Shown here: piece after piece, positions 47,069 to 56,662 of the stretch
How the letters are laid out: every line of letters begins with the position of its first letter
Position numbering within the stretch: the stretch's first letter is position 1
Assembly: GCA_031772625.1 (NCBI GenBank)
Contig: CM062811.1
Location: forward strand, 642,797,320-642,861,319
Length of the DNA stretch: 64,000 bases
Direction: 5' to 3'
Source: Pinus tabuliformis
Lineage: Eukaryota; Streptophyta; Pinopsida; Pinales; Pinaceae
Made by a program: the position numbers and the translations under genes
The notes under the pieces: model-generated
What the model was told of the DNA's origin: nothing
Database searches by the model: none
What the model saw: only the letters and a program-made list of their open reading frames with translations

Positions 47069-48360
47069 GGAAGTGAATGCTAGGAGGAGGGGTTTCTTTT
47101 TGGGAAATGTGGGGAGTGAATGGTATTATGAATGTGGATGAGGGGTTTGATAATGAAGTGGATGTAGTGAAGGAATAGGATGTGGGAATTAGGGTTTGGG
47201 AATAGGGTATAGGGCTAGGGTTTGGTAAATGGGAGTGGGGTTTAGGGAGTGAATGTTGATGATGTTAGGGAAAGGGAATGGGATTTGCCAAGCTCAACAT
47301 GAATGAAGTGAGAAGGAAGAGCAATGACCTTTAAAAACTTGCAAGAGAGGATTTAGGAATTAGCTAGGGTTTGTGTTAATTATTTAGCTAGGGTTTTGCT
47401 TAAAGGAAACCAAAAACATCCAAGGCACCAAACACAACTTTCCTGAGCAAGGAGGAATGTTTTACTTACTTGGAACAAGATTTAATTTGATTTTTAGGAA
47501 GTTTGGAGGAGTTTTAAGGCGATTCTGGCTTTTGTAACAGGTGTGTAGCGCTAAGAAAAAGGTGCGCAGCGCCAGACCAAAATGCAATGGAAAACCTGCA
47601 ACAGGTGCACAGCGCCAAGGCCTAGGTGCGCAGTGCCAACAAAATGTCGGGATTTTTTCCCCTGTTTGCCTTCTTTCTTCAAAAACACAATTTTTCTCCC
47701 TTTGGCTCATTCAATTCCAACAATGAAGACTTAAACAAATGGATTGGCTTTTATATCCCTCTCTTTTAATTTTTCATTAACCAAGACCCACTTTTCTAAT
47801 GTTTTGCTAGCTTTTTCAAAAATGCTCTGTTTCACTTACATTCTGACTTTTGCCTTTTTGCAGGTGGACTTTTACATTGACCTTTTGTAATGGCAGGAGT
47901 TGACTTTGTTACCAGGTCACCAGGAACAGCTATTGAATACTTATTACATATAGAAACATTTAAATTACATGAAATTTGTACAATAATGTAAAAAAAACTC
48001 TGTTTTCACATGATAGAAGTAAATTTATGTTCTTATGAACTTATTTATCCTCCTCATGTGTCTTTTGACCTTTTTATTCAAATTTGGATGACCATTATGA
48101 CAAACCCTAAGACCTAGTGAGACTAAACCCTAAAACTGATTTTTATGAGTGAAATGAAACAGGGTGATAGTAAATGACTAAAAAAAATGTGTGAATAGGT
48201 CAGCAAGTGAATGTCATGAGGAAAATTGACATGAAACCACTACCATCAGATGATCCATGACCTAATGGAATGCAGCTGATCGGATGAGACACCTAATATG
48301 CGTGCAAAAGAGCAATTTGATCACTGATGGAAGTGTGAAGATACTGACACTAACAGGGCT

Positions 48361-49114
48361 AATTAAAACTATTCTATTGTCGAGGATATAACTCAGTCCC
48401 TGTGTTATGTTATTGTTAGAGGTACTCCAATCATGCCCAACATAAAGGAGTGTGTTACTCACTATGATTGGAGCAGTTGACCCAAAGAATTCTCAAGTAA
48501 TTACATTTGATACTAAAAGTGTCAAACCAAGACCCCCCCATCATGTAACTTTTCAAATTAAATCTATGTATCAAAATAAGACTATCTTCTGAACTATAGT
48601 TGATGAAGAAGCTTCCACATGTGTAATGTCTATATCATGTTGGAAAGAAATTGGGTCTTCGAGGTTGGTCCCATCTCCAACTCCTTTAACTGCATTCAAT
48701 GGACACTCTAATAGGCCTCATGGGATTTTTCTTTCTTTTCCGATCGAAGTTAGAGGCAAGATAGTCAATGTGGAAGTGGAAATATTCGTTGCTAATATGG
48801 ATTATAACCTTTTTTGGGTCGGAATTGGGCATATGTGATGCAAGTTATTGTTTCATCCTTATTTTTCATATTATGTTTTCCTCATGGTTGGAGAATAGTT
48901 ACTGTTGATTAGTTGGCCTATTCTCCCAATGACCTTAATGCATCTTTTGATACCCTAATTCATCTTCTGATTCTACTATCCCATTTGTTGATAATTCTAA
49001 ACACCCTATAGAGAATTTAGGGGTTGGGATGTATTCTTCATTGATGAGTACTATTGATATTTCACCTACAATGTTACAGATAGATTCCATTCCTTCAACA
49101 TCCACGATGGTTCC
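48361..49114 (+). pseudogene. Element C protease remnant
   Basis: After removal of F the element C frame continues: VDPKNSQVITFDTKSVKP, then TIVDEEASTCVMSISCWKE at about 48590-48650, then EVRGKIVNVEVEIFVANMDY to 48838. This matches the protease of element E (TIIDEEASTC, VEIEVEVIDGNLDYNILLG). Stops include TGA near 48592. The right-end unit inserted at 49115, so reverse transcriptase and the rest lie beyond that insertion. Confidence 0.75.
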
Positions 49115-50343
49115 TGTTAACACCCAGGTTGTTCCCTATGACTCCCAAGGGAATACGGCCGGGGTAACCACTAACCAATCTTTGGGTTACAGTTCCTAGC
49201 CTAACTGCAACCAGAGAGGGCTCTCTCTTTATGATTTGTCTCTGTTATGATGGTGTTTTAGGCTAGCTATTATGCTCAGGTTTTGGTTTATGTTTTGGTT
49301 GAAGGATTCCTTTCAGGTCTTATGATGCAGTGTTTAGACAGTATAATACCATTGGGCAATGGAGTCTGAAGTTGTGAAATGATCTGATACGCTGGTTTGG
49401 TGGTGCTCAAACTGCAGGGCCTATTGTGTATTTTAAACAGACAAACTAGATCAAATGGTTATGTATGTTGACCAACAGAAAGCAATTAAGAATTTTCTAT
49501 TGAGCTGGTGGATGAAAGTGAACTGCACAGGAGCAAAACTTGAATTCCTGTGACAAAGGTCACTATGATAGATGTATTCCACAAGTGCAGCATTTAAGAA
49601 TTACACTTAACTAGATTACAGCTGAAGAAAACATTAATAAACAACGTAGATTGAACTCAGGTTACTCGCTGAATAAATCCTGAAAGCTATTCTTTTTCCT
49701 TGTTGTTTAGTACTAAAACAGATGACATATATGGATTTTAACAAACAACTGAATAACAGAGAGAGATACAGAGACTTATTGTATGATGAAATACACAGGG
49801 ATCCAGTAGTTATCAACAGACACCAGAACGCATCCAACACCTCAGAAATCCGAGAAATTCCATTGCTTTGCTCTATTAACTTCTGAAAAGGATTACAGCA
49901 TCAGAACTTCTTCAGGAGAAATCAACAACAACCCTATCTCTAGTGCGAGGGCTCTATATATATAAAACATCTATACAAAATATCAAGGCGTTGAGTCATC
50001 TGAGAAATAACTCCTTCACCAACTTTGTCATTACAGCGGAGTAAAAGTTAATGTTTCCTTTAATACAACATAAATGCTTTTGCATTTGTCAGAAGATATT
50101 TTAGCTTTGGGAATCTAACGAGTCGGTTGGAATGATCCGCATCAATGCTGAAGAAGGCGTTGTGGAGCTGTTCCGCTGTCTTTCTCGGCTGGGACACCTA
50201 TGGCTTTCCCTTTGCTGTGCTGGCTATGGGCTCTGCTGAGTTGGCTCAGCTTTCGTCTTAAATGCCTGCTGACCGAAATAAACTGTCCTGTGCATGACAA
50301 TTCAGTTTTTTCTGAAACCGAAATTTAGTGGATGGCCTGCTGT
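49115..50343 (-). repeat. LTR-like 3' end of the right-end unit
   Basis: Begins TGTTAACACCC (plus strand) and shares with unit F an early block containing GAGAGGGCTCTCTC. A possible inner edge is GCATGACA at 50300 followed by a short pyrimidine tract, but unit F suggests that the LTR runs on and includes the reading frame. No open frame of note. No partner LTR is in the window to fix the boundary. Confidence 0.5.
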
Positions 50344-53300
50344 TCATAGAATCATTTGAATTGCCTTGACCCACCAGTCCTGTGGAGGCATTTGATGCCT
50401 GAGAATGGCCTCCATTGTTTCCTCTGCCTCTGTATATTTGAAAAAATTTGGGGCTACATCAAACAAGTGATTAATTTCATTCATTATAAAAAATAGATTT
50501 TCTATCTTACTATAGAAATCCTGCCCTGTAATAGGTCCTATGTCTTCTGAAGTGCTGGCCTTCTCATTGATCTGTGCTGAGGCAAAAATGTTTGCTCTTT
50601 TAGCATACTGTTCATGGGTGAATAATTTCCCTCCGCTGTTCAGTAAGCTAGGGAGTCCTTTGTTCTGCAATACCTGAAATCTCTCCATGAACCTGTTTAC
50701 CTCAGTGTGCATATCCTGAGTTCTTCTGTCCAGTGTTTGCACCAAATTTCTCAAAGTAAGCACCCTCTTGATCATTTGAATAGTCTCAGTTCTGTTTGTG
50801 ATTCCAATGGTGGCTAACTGAGAGCTTGTCCTATTATTGAGTACATTGATCATTCTGGTGGCCACTTCAGGCATATTGCTCAATGCAGCTCTTGCCCTAT
50901 GGACCTCCTTTTGTGCTTTTGGGATGAGATCTAATTGCTCATGGATTGTCTCAATGTATTGCCATTGATTTGTAATAGATTGGCCAATATTGGCCCATAT
51001 CATTGCTCTGACTTCAGATACAATCTTATCCAATCTGAGCTGCTTTTCCAGCTCTTTGATCCTGTCATTAAGGGCCTTGATCTCCCTGCCCTTTTCTGCC
51101 ACTTCTCTTTTTGATTTATCATATTTATCATCGATCTTGGCCAGCTTTTCCTTGGTCTCATGCAGCTCTGTCATTTGAGCTTCCAGGATTTGTATCTCAT
51201 TCCTCAGTTTCTGCATGTATAGGCTATGTGCTTGTTCTGTACTTGTAGGTGCTGCTGAAGTGGATGTAGCTGTTTGCTCAGTTTGTTGAGGTGGAGGCAC
51301 AGTGGTAGGAGCAGTGTTCTCAAGATTGATGACCGGGGGAGGCTGAGAGGTCTGGCCCTCTTCCCTTTGCTTTAGTGCTGCTTGCAGTGCCACCTGTGCG
51401 GCCTCAGACTCTCCTAATTTCTCTTGTGTCTGCAGGAGCTGCTTATATATAGATATTAGTAGGTCTGTGGCATCCTTTTCCATCCTTTGTTGGGCTACCT
51501 CATCTGTTTGGGGGTGAATGGTAGCTGGGAGTTTGACTTTCTTCCTTAATGCAGCCATGTCAGCATCTCTAAGTTTCAGGATCTCTTGTATCCCTTTGAT
51601 GTCATTGGGATTGTGCCCAATTTCTATAATGATTTCCTCCAGGGATTTTATCCTGTTGTCTTTGGCCTGAGATGAAGCCCTCTCCAATTCTAGTTGGGAG
51701 GCTGTAGCATTGAGGCTGCTTGTTAATTTGTAATTCTCCAAAGTCTTGTCGGCCAATGAAGCATACACCATTTCGCCAGTTTGCTTATGCAGCTCAATTT
51801 TGTCCATAGGGTGTATGTCCTTGGCGAGGACCTCTAGGTTAGTCCTAAGATAGTCAGCAGTAGATTGTGGCTGGAGCGCCGTAGGCATAAAGTGACTCAT
51901 TATCATTTTGCCTTCACTTACATCAAAAGCAGACATGAGTCTCTGCTGATTGGAAGGAGCCATGTTTAGCAGGTGATTGTACAGTTGTACTTTGATAGGA
52001 TCACTCCTCCACTTGATGTCTATAAATTGCTGCTTGATGCTTACTTGTCCTTCTTTCTGCTGGCTGGAGGAGCTGACCTCCCCTCCCATGGTCCTGTCCT
52101 GTTCCTGCTGGAAGGAACTTGCTGAAGCTTCTCTGCTGGGTGGGCCCATGCCCAATGCCTCTCTTATTGCTATATCCTCCTCTGGAAAATCATTGAGTCT
52201 CTGCCTTTTCTCTCCCTGGTCTACAGAGGATGTCAGGGGAGTCTCTCTGTCTCTTTTTCTAAAGACAAATGTATCCTCCTTTTGAGGGGTTTGGAGGACC
52301 GAGGCATCAAAGGTAGTGTCTTGTCTTGCAGGCACCGTTTTTTCAGTGGTCTGAGGAGTCTCCACTGTTTCCTTTTGCTGGGCAGACTGCTCCTGCCTTT
52401 GTTCTTCTTGGTGTTGTTGATCTTGCTGTTCTGATTCTTCTTGCTGCCCTTGCTGCAGCCCTTCTGCTTGCTGCTGTTGTTTTAGTTGTTGTTCCTGTTG
52501 TTCCTGCTCTTGCTGCTCTGGCTCTATCTCCATCACCTTTTCTTTTCCCTTTTCTGATATATTTCCAGCAACTCTCGTGGCTTGCTGTTGGGCAGTTGAG
52601 GAGGATGCTGCTGCTCCAATTTGTATGCTTGGTAGTGAGCTGACCTGTGAATAAAACTCAAGGTCAGCCATTTTCTTTATGTTTCTTTGAGCTCTTTGAT
52701 TAAGCTCTTCTTGAGTAACAGCTTCCTCTAAAGTCCCTCTCCTCCATTTACTTTGATTGGCATGTTTTTCTATGTGAGGAAGGCTGCAATGATCATAAGC
52801 AGACAATTTGTATTTAAGCCTCCTCATGGTAATGAAGTTGTTAGGGTCATAAGGTTTCCATAGGAAGCTGTATTTGAGACCAAGGCCCCCAAGTATTCTA
52901 TCTGCCTCCTTCCACCCTTCATCCCTTTCGTTATAGAGGAAATGGCCAAGTTGACTTCTGACTTTTAGCTGTGCCTTCTTACCTTTGCCTGAAAAGTGGA
53001 ACATGTCCACAAAGCCAAACTGCCTGAAGTATTCTAAGGCAAATAGTCTCATGGGCACAAACCTGGGTAGTCTAAATGGGGGCAACTCACACCCATATAT
53101 TCTAATAACGGTGTGGTGCTGGTAGAAGTACCAATCCCCAATGCTGTATGCTTTTGATAAATGCAGGAGTCTTTGCATATCATCTGTCAATCTGGGAGGA
53201 GGTGAGCCCAAAAGTAGAGTCATGGCTGGATGAATGAAGTTATCAATGAACTCACAATAGGTGTATGGAGAATAGAAATTGAGGTGGAAAGCAGATGTCC

Positions 53301-54117
53301 AGTACACCACCGATCTCAAATTTCCCTGTGCATCTTCCCTTTTCATTGGGAAGGAGAACTTCTCATGCTGGAAGTATAAAAGCAAATGATATATGTAAGA
53401 AGTATATTTAAATACCCTATCTCTTGATAGGTTCATCAACTGCTCGTGCATCTTGTCTGAGATGTATGTGGCATAGTCATAGCAGACTGGTTTTCTTCCT
53501 GGAGAAAACATGAGCATTAGGTGCATAACTGTTTCATCCACATACTCCACTGAATCATATCCCAGGATGGGACTGATCATGTCAACAAGGTCTAGGCCCA
53601 ATTGGTTGAGGTAGACATAGTTGATGGGAGGGACTTGCACAGTGTTAGCTTTGATAAATAACTGGTTAAGTTTTGTAATCTGGGCCTCTGTCATTCTGGC
53701 TCCCTCCATAATCAAATCAGCTAGTGATAGAGGGACCAACTTCTTATCTGTTTTGAACTGCAGCATCTCCCTGATGGCTTCAGGGGTAATAAAAAACAAA
53801 ATTGCGCCCGAAGAATCAAGCACTGCCCTCTGGGATGCATCATAATACTCAGCACATAAGTGGATGAGTTCTGGGAATTGGTTGACCTGTGGTAGCTTGA
53901 AGATTGGGAGAGAGGAATCCCAAATTCCCAAGATGTCTGTCCCATTCTGATGTTGGATTTTGATTTCATTTAGTATTTGGAGATGAAACCTGCTCCTGCT
54001 TAGCATTTCTTCTGATATCTTATAATCTAAGTCAGCTAATGCTTTCCAGTCCAATGCTCTGTGAGGGGCATTCAGGGGAGCTACATTGAGGGCTATAGGA
54101 GCTACAGGGGGGTCCAT
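50344..54117 (-). CDS. 1257-residue protein of unknown function in a retroelement
   Basis: An uninterrupted frame from ATG 54117 to the stop at 50344. Residues 1 to about 500 look globular, rich in aromatic residues, with stretches such as YTSYIYHLLLYFQHEKFSFP. Residues about 525-585 are Gln/Glu repeats (CAG/CAA-rich). Ser/Thr/Pro-rich linkers follow, and long heptad-like segments (for example ILEAQMTELHETKEKLAKID and KALNDRIKELEKQLRLDK, about residues 960-1030) predict a coiled coil. No signal peptide, membrane span or catalytic motif was recognised. It lies downstream of pol on the same strand, 2.5 kb away, with its own TATA-like box. The same layout is seen broken in unit F and in Gy-2. 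Such frames in Tat and Athila elements are often called ORF1 or env-like without known function. An intact frame of this length argues for recent selection or recent insertion. Confidence 0.85.
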   Translation of the reverse strand: MDPPVAPIALNVAPLNAPHRALDWKALADLDYKISEEMLSRSRFHLQILNEIKIQHQNGTDILGIWDSSLPIFKLPQVNQFPELIHLCAEYYDASQRAVLDSSGAILFFITPEAIREMLQFKTDKKLVPLSLADLIMEGARMTEAQITKLNQLFIKANTVQVPPINYVYLNQLGLDLVDMISPILGYDSVEYVDETVMHLMLMFSPGRKPVCYDYATYISDKMHEQLMNLSRDRVFKYTSYIYHLLLYFQHEKFSFPMKREDAQGNLRSVVYWTSAFHLNFYSPYTYCEFIDNFIHPAMTLLLGSPPPRLTDDMQRLLHLSKAYSIGDWYFYQHHTVIRIYGCELPPFRLPRFVPMRLFALEYFRQFGFVDMFHFSGKGKKAQLKVRSQLGHFLYNERDEGWKEADRILGGLGLKYSFLWKPYDPNNFITMRRLKYKLSAYDHCSLPHIEKHANQSKWRRGTLEEAVTQEELNQRAQRNIKKMADLEFYSQVSSLPSIQIGAAASSSTAQQQATRVAGNISEKGKEKVMEIEPEQQEQEQQEQQLKQQQQAEGLQQGQQEESEQQDQQHQEEQRQEQSAQQKETVETPQTTEKTVPARQDTTFDASVLQTPQKEDTFVFRKRDRETPLTSSVDQGEKRQRLNDFPEEDIAIREALGMGPPSREASASSFQQEQDRTMGGEVSSSSQQKEGQVSIKQQFIDIKWRSDPIKVQLYNHLLNMAPSNQQRLMSAFDVSEGKMIMSHFMPTALQPQSTADYLRTNLEVLAKDIHPMDKIELHKQTGEMVYASLADKTLENYKLTSSLNATASQLELERASSQAKDNRIKSLEEIIIEIGHNPNDIKGIQEILKLRDADMAALRKKVKLPATIHPQTDEVAQQRMEKDATDLLISIYKQLLQTQEKLGESEAAQVALQAALKQREEGQTSQPPPVINLENTAPTTVPPPQQTEQTATSTSAAPTSTEQAHSLYMQKLRNEIQILEAQMTELHETKEKLAKIDDKYDKSKREVAEKGREIKALNDRIKELEKQLRLDKIVSEVRAMIWANIGQSITNQWQYIETIHEQLDLIPKAQKEVHRARAALSNMPEVATRMINVLNNRTSSQLATIGITNRTETIQMIKRVLTLRNLVQTLDRRTQDMHTEVNRFMERFQVLQNKGLPSLLNSGGKLFTHEQYAKRANIFASAQINEKASTSEDIGPITGQDFYSKIENLFFIMNEINHLFDVAPNFFKYTEAEETMEAILRHQMPPQDWWVKAIQMIL

Positions 54118-54250
54118 TGTTCTCCTTTAGGATTTCTGTTTCTTCAAGGACTGTGTTACTATGCAGAGTAACACAACCAGAGTTCTCTTTGCAAAAAATG
54201 AAAATATCTGAGGAAAAGGGTGAATGCAGAGTCTACAGCAGTTTTAATAC

Positions 54251-54258
54251 TGTTTATA
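54251..54258 (-). promoter_or_regulatory. TATA-like box upstream of the 1257-residue frame
   Basis: Minus-strand GCTATAAACAG, about 135 bases upstream of the ATG. Its position, with the TGACGTCA cluster about 470 bases further upstream, suggests a promoter for this frame. Confidence 0.45.
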
Positions 54259-54722
54259 GCAACTGGGACCAATGTTTGGCTTTTCCTTGTCTCTCTCAAT
54301 GGTGAAATTTGGTTTAAATGAGCCTGCCGCGATTGCGCAGACAGAACCTAGTTTTTAACAGAATGTAGGTAGAACAAAGCTCGGCTGGTGTTTTTCGAGG
54401 TGGTAGTTGGAAATTTAAGGCTCTGCCGAGGAATTCACTGGTGAATTTCTAAGTTTTAACTTTCTTTAAACTTTCAGAGTGAGTTCAGAGAATTGCAGGC
54501 GCACAGAGGACAAACGATGAAGAATACCTGGTAAAATAGTGAGCAAAAGGTCGTATATGCAGGTCGAACTCGTACTCCGGAGGTCTCCTGGTCGATTTAG
54601 CAGGTTGACAGCAAACTTGGACGCGAGCGCATGAGGCAGAAATAACGACGAATGAGTGAAAAAGAACGTAAAAACGCGATTTTTGGCCATAATATAGATT
54701 TTAATACTTTGGCGCCTTTTTG

Positions 54723-54786
54723 CGATGACGTCAGCATGACGTCATTGGTGGGGTCAAGGTCGGATGACGTCATGCTGACGTCATCG
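54723..54786. promoter_or_regulatory. Palindrome with four TGACGTCA sites
   Basis: Two perfect 23-base inverted arms (54723-54745 and 54764-54786) separated by 18 bases. Each arm holds two complete TGACGTCA motifs starting 11 bases apart (54726, 54737, 54765, 54776). TGACG is the core bound by plant TGA-class bZIP factors, and TGACGTCA is a high-affinity palindromic version. A further TGACGTGG follows at 54789. It lies about 600 bases upstream of the 1257-residue frame, so an enhancer for stress- or hormone-responsive transcription is an inference. Confidence 0.75.
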
Positions 54787-55628
54787 GGTGACGTGGCGGG
54801 GTCTGGTTGGTCCACAGGGGCAGTGAGATGGCAGGACAGGTGGACCAATGGCAGGACAAGGGAATGACGAGACAGCGTACCTGGCTGACGGAGCGCTGAC
54901 AGGTTGCTGACGCGGCGAGGGCGTAAGCGAGCGGGATGAGGAAACCGGAAACCGGCAGTGGTTTCGTATCGCACCGCTTCCGGTACGGGGGTGGTATTTG
55001 TCAGTTGTACCTCCGACGCATTGTGGTGAGGGCGCGTGGCAGCGGAGTGACGTACTCAAAATACGGCCATCGGGAGGTAAGTTTCGGGCAACAGATGAGC
55101 TCCGACGTCATGGTGACCATTAGATCTGCAGAGGTTAATCGGACGGTGGTCGGATGACTGACGTGACAGGGGGATAGTACACATAACTGTCGGACGTCGG
55201 AAGGACTCTGACGCGTTCAGGGCCGTCGGATCTGGAGGGCCTGATCTAACGGTCATCGGGGAGGTGACATGGGCAGTGTATACAGAATCGGGCGGAGGCA
55301 TAAAAACATGTTTTGAACGAATTTCCAAGGTATTTCAAAAAAAACAATTTACATGTGCTAACCTTGGTTATAGAGCGGAAGGTGGGTTTTTTCATGTCTT
55401 TTGTTCATTGAAGCGGGTAAAGGTGGGACTTTAGGCCTTTTAGGGGTTTTTATGTGCAAAAAGGGGTCAAAATGAAGGAATTAGCTCATGAAGGGGAAGA
55501 GGTAGTTGGCATAGGTTCATCAACATGACCTGGTGTCATTTGATCCCTGACTCGAGACTTTATTGGCTATAATGCCAAGGGGGTGGGTATTTATAAGGTT
55601 TTGGGGTTTATACACCGTGGTGTTAGTA
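54787..55628 (-). other. CG-rich upstream region with many TGACG motifs
   Basis: Unlike its AT-rich, CG-poor surroundings, about 54850-55270 is rich in CG and has repeated TGACG (for example near 54864, 54886, 54911, 55047, 55160). No gene is seen. At 55619-55628, GGTGTTAGTA is two transitions away from the inverted copy of the 49115 end, and its distance to the frame (1.5 kb) is close to that in unit F (1.36 kb), so it may mark a decayed unit end. The flanking bases do not repeat GTTCC, which weakens this. Confidence 0.4.
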
Positions 55629-56662
55629 GTAATAGGGGAAAAGGTAATATAGGGGATTTACATAGTAGAATTAGAGTTAATGTGGATGAGGGGGTGAGTG
55701 GAGGGGAAACCATTTAAGTTTATGTGAAACAAACTTGGTTTTGAGAGTATATCAAAATGAAAAGATTTTTAGACAAGAAATGTGGCTTCTAAAGATTAAG
55801 AACCACCATGAAACCTTAGTCTTTTCCATGAATCTTAGCTGATGGGGGAATGTTAGAAATGAAATTGGAGGGGAATGAGGGAAATTAGTCATGGTCCTTG
55901 CTGCAACTTTTGCTTTGATGCCCACCATCACCATTCTTGCAATGATAGGGATAACCTTTCTGCAACCCCAACTACCTACCCAACTATTTTGCCTAGCATT
56001 TTTTATTTCTTCTTGGAGGGTGCACTTGAACTTGCAGACCCTTACTTGCCTTTTCTTTTCTTTGGCTTTTTCTTTGTTATTTCTATCTACTTCTACCCTT
56101 GTCTCTTCCAAGGTCCCAGATTAAGCTGTTGGGAACCTTTTCTTCTCTACCTGAACTACTTGTCTGCCAAGATTGAACAGTTTGGACAGACTCCTTTCTC
56201 TATTCTATAACTGAAAATTGAAAACATGGCATGATCCAGATTAAACTGTTGAATCATCCATCAAAACTTTGAGTCCATACCAAGCTATTAGCACCGATCA
56301 AAAATTCCTAGGAAATATGTGATCTTTGAATCATCAAAGCAGAGCATATTTGGACCTTCCATAGCCAATCATGAAATATGAAACCTATTGGTATAGGTAT
56401 CCAACAGTGGCTCCACATGGGGATGGTTTTTCCTTTGAAAGACCAAGAACAGCAGGTCAGATTGCCTTGCTCCATTGCTGCCTATGTCATCCTTAAAATT
56501 TGCTGCTTTGAAGTACCAAATTTGGTGCTCTCCTTCTTGGTAGACTTCTGATTTTATTTGCCCTTTACTGGTTGGTGAATAACTTAGAAAACTGCATTTT
56601 TACAATCTAAACAGAAAATAATATGTACATCTGCATCTATACAAGGGAACCTCAGGTTGCAC
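55629..56662 (-). other. Non-coding stretch 3' of pol
   Basis: No coding frame of note. A pyrimidine-rich stretch after TTTGGACA at about 56188 could be a polypurine tract (minus strand) beside an LTR start. This is a weak candidate. Confidence 0.35.

Larger units (their letters stand above)
43953..48355 (-). mobile_element. Unit F: LTR-like insertion carrying a broken reading frame
   Basis: Perfect 10-base inverted ends (TGTTAGTGTC and GACACTAACA) and the 5-base duplication GGGCT (43948-43952 and 48356-48360) show a single integrase-type insertion of 4403 bases. I found no second internal LTR copy, no primer site and no gag-pol, so it looks like one very long solo LTR. Its low-coordinate end shares a block (GAGAGGGCTCTCTC, then GATTTTAGGCTAG-like sequence) with the start of the right-end unit at 49115. 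A non-autonomous element with diverged LTRs is the alternative. Confidence 0.8.

Noticed and set aside
49115..50300. A conventional 1186-base LTR ending at GCATGACA
   Set aside because: The inner edge lacks a convincing purine tract, and unit F suggests that the LTR may extend through the reading frame, so the boundary was not asserted.
52326..52643. Plus-strand frame rich in Leu, Ala and Val, resembling membrane segments
   Set aside because: It is the antisense of the Gln-rich tract (CAG read as CTG or GCT) in the 1257-residue frame.
54597..55328. Several overlapping frames of 70 to 125 codons on both strands
   Set aside because: High CG content lowers stop frequency here; the frames are Arg/Ser/Pro-rich with no motif and overlap the regulatory palindrome.
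55851..55900. GGGGGAATGTTAGAAATG, looking like a polypurine tract followed by a plus-strand LTR start
   Set aside because: No matching LTR copy, no upstream plus-strand pol and no target duplication were found; one short match is not enough.
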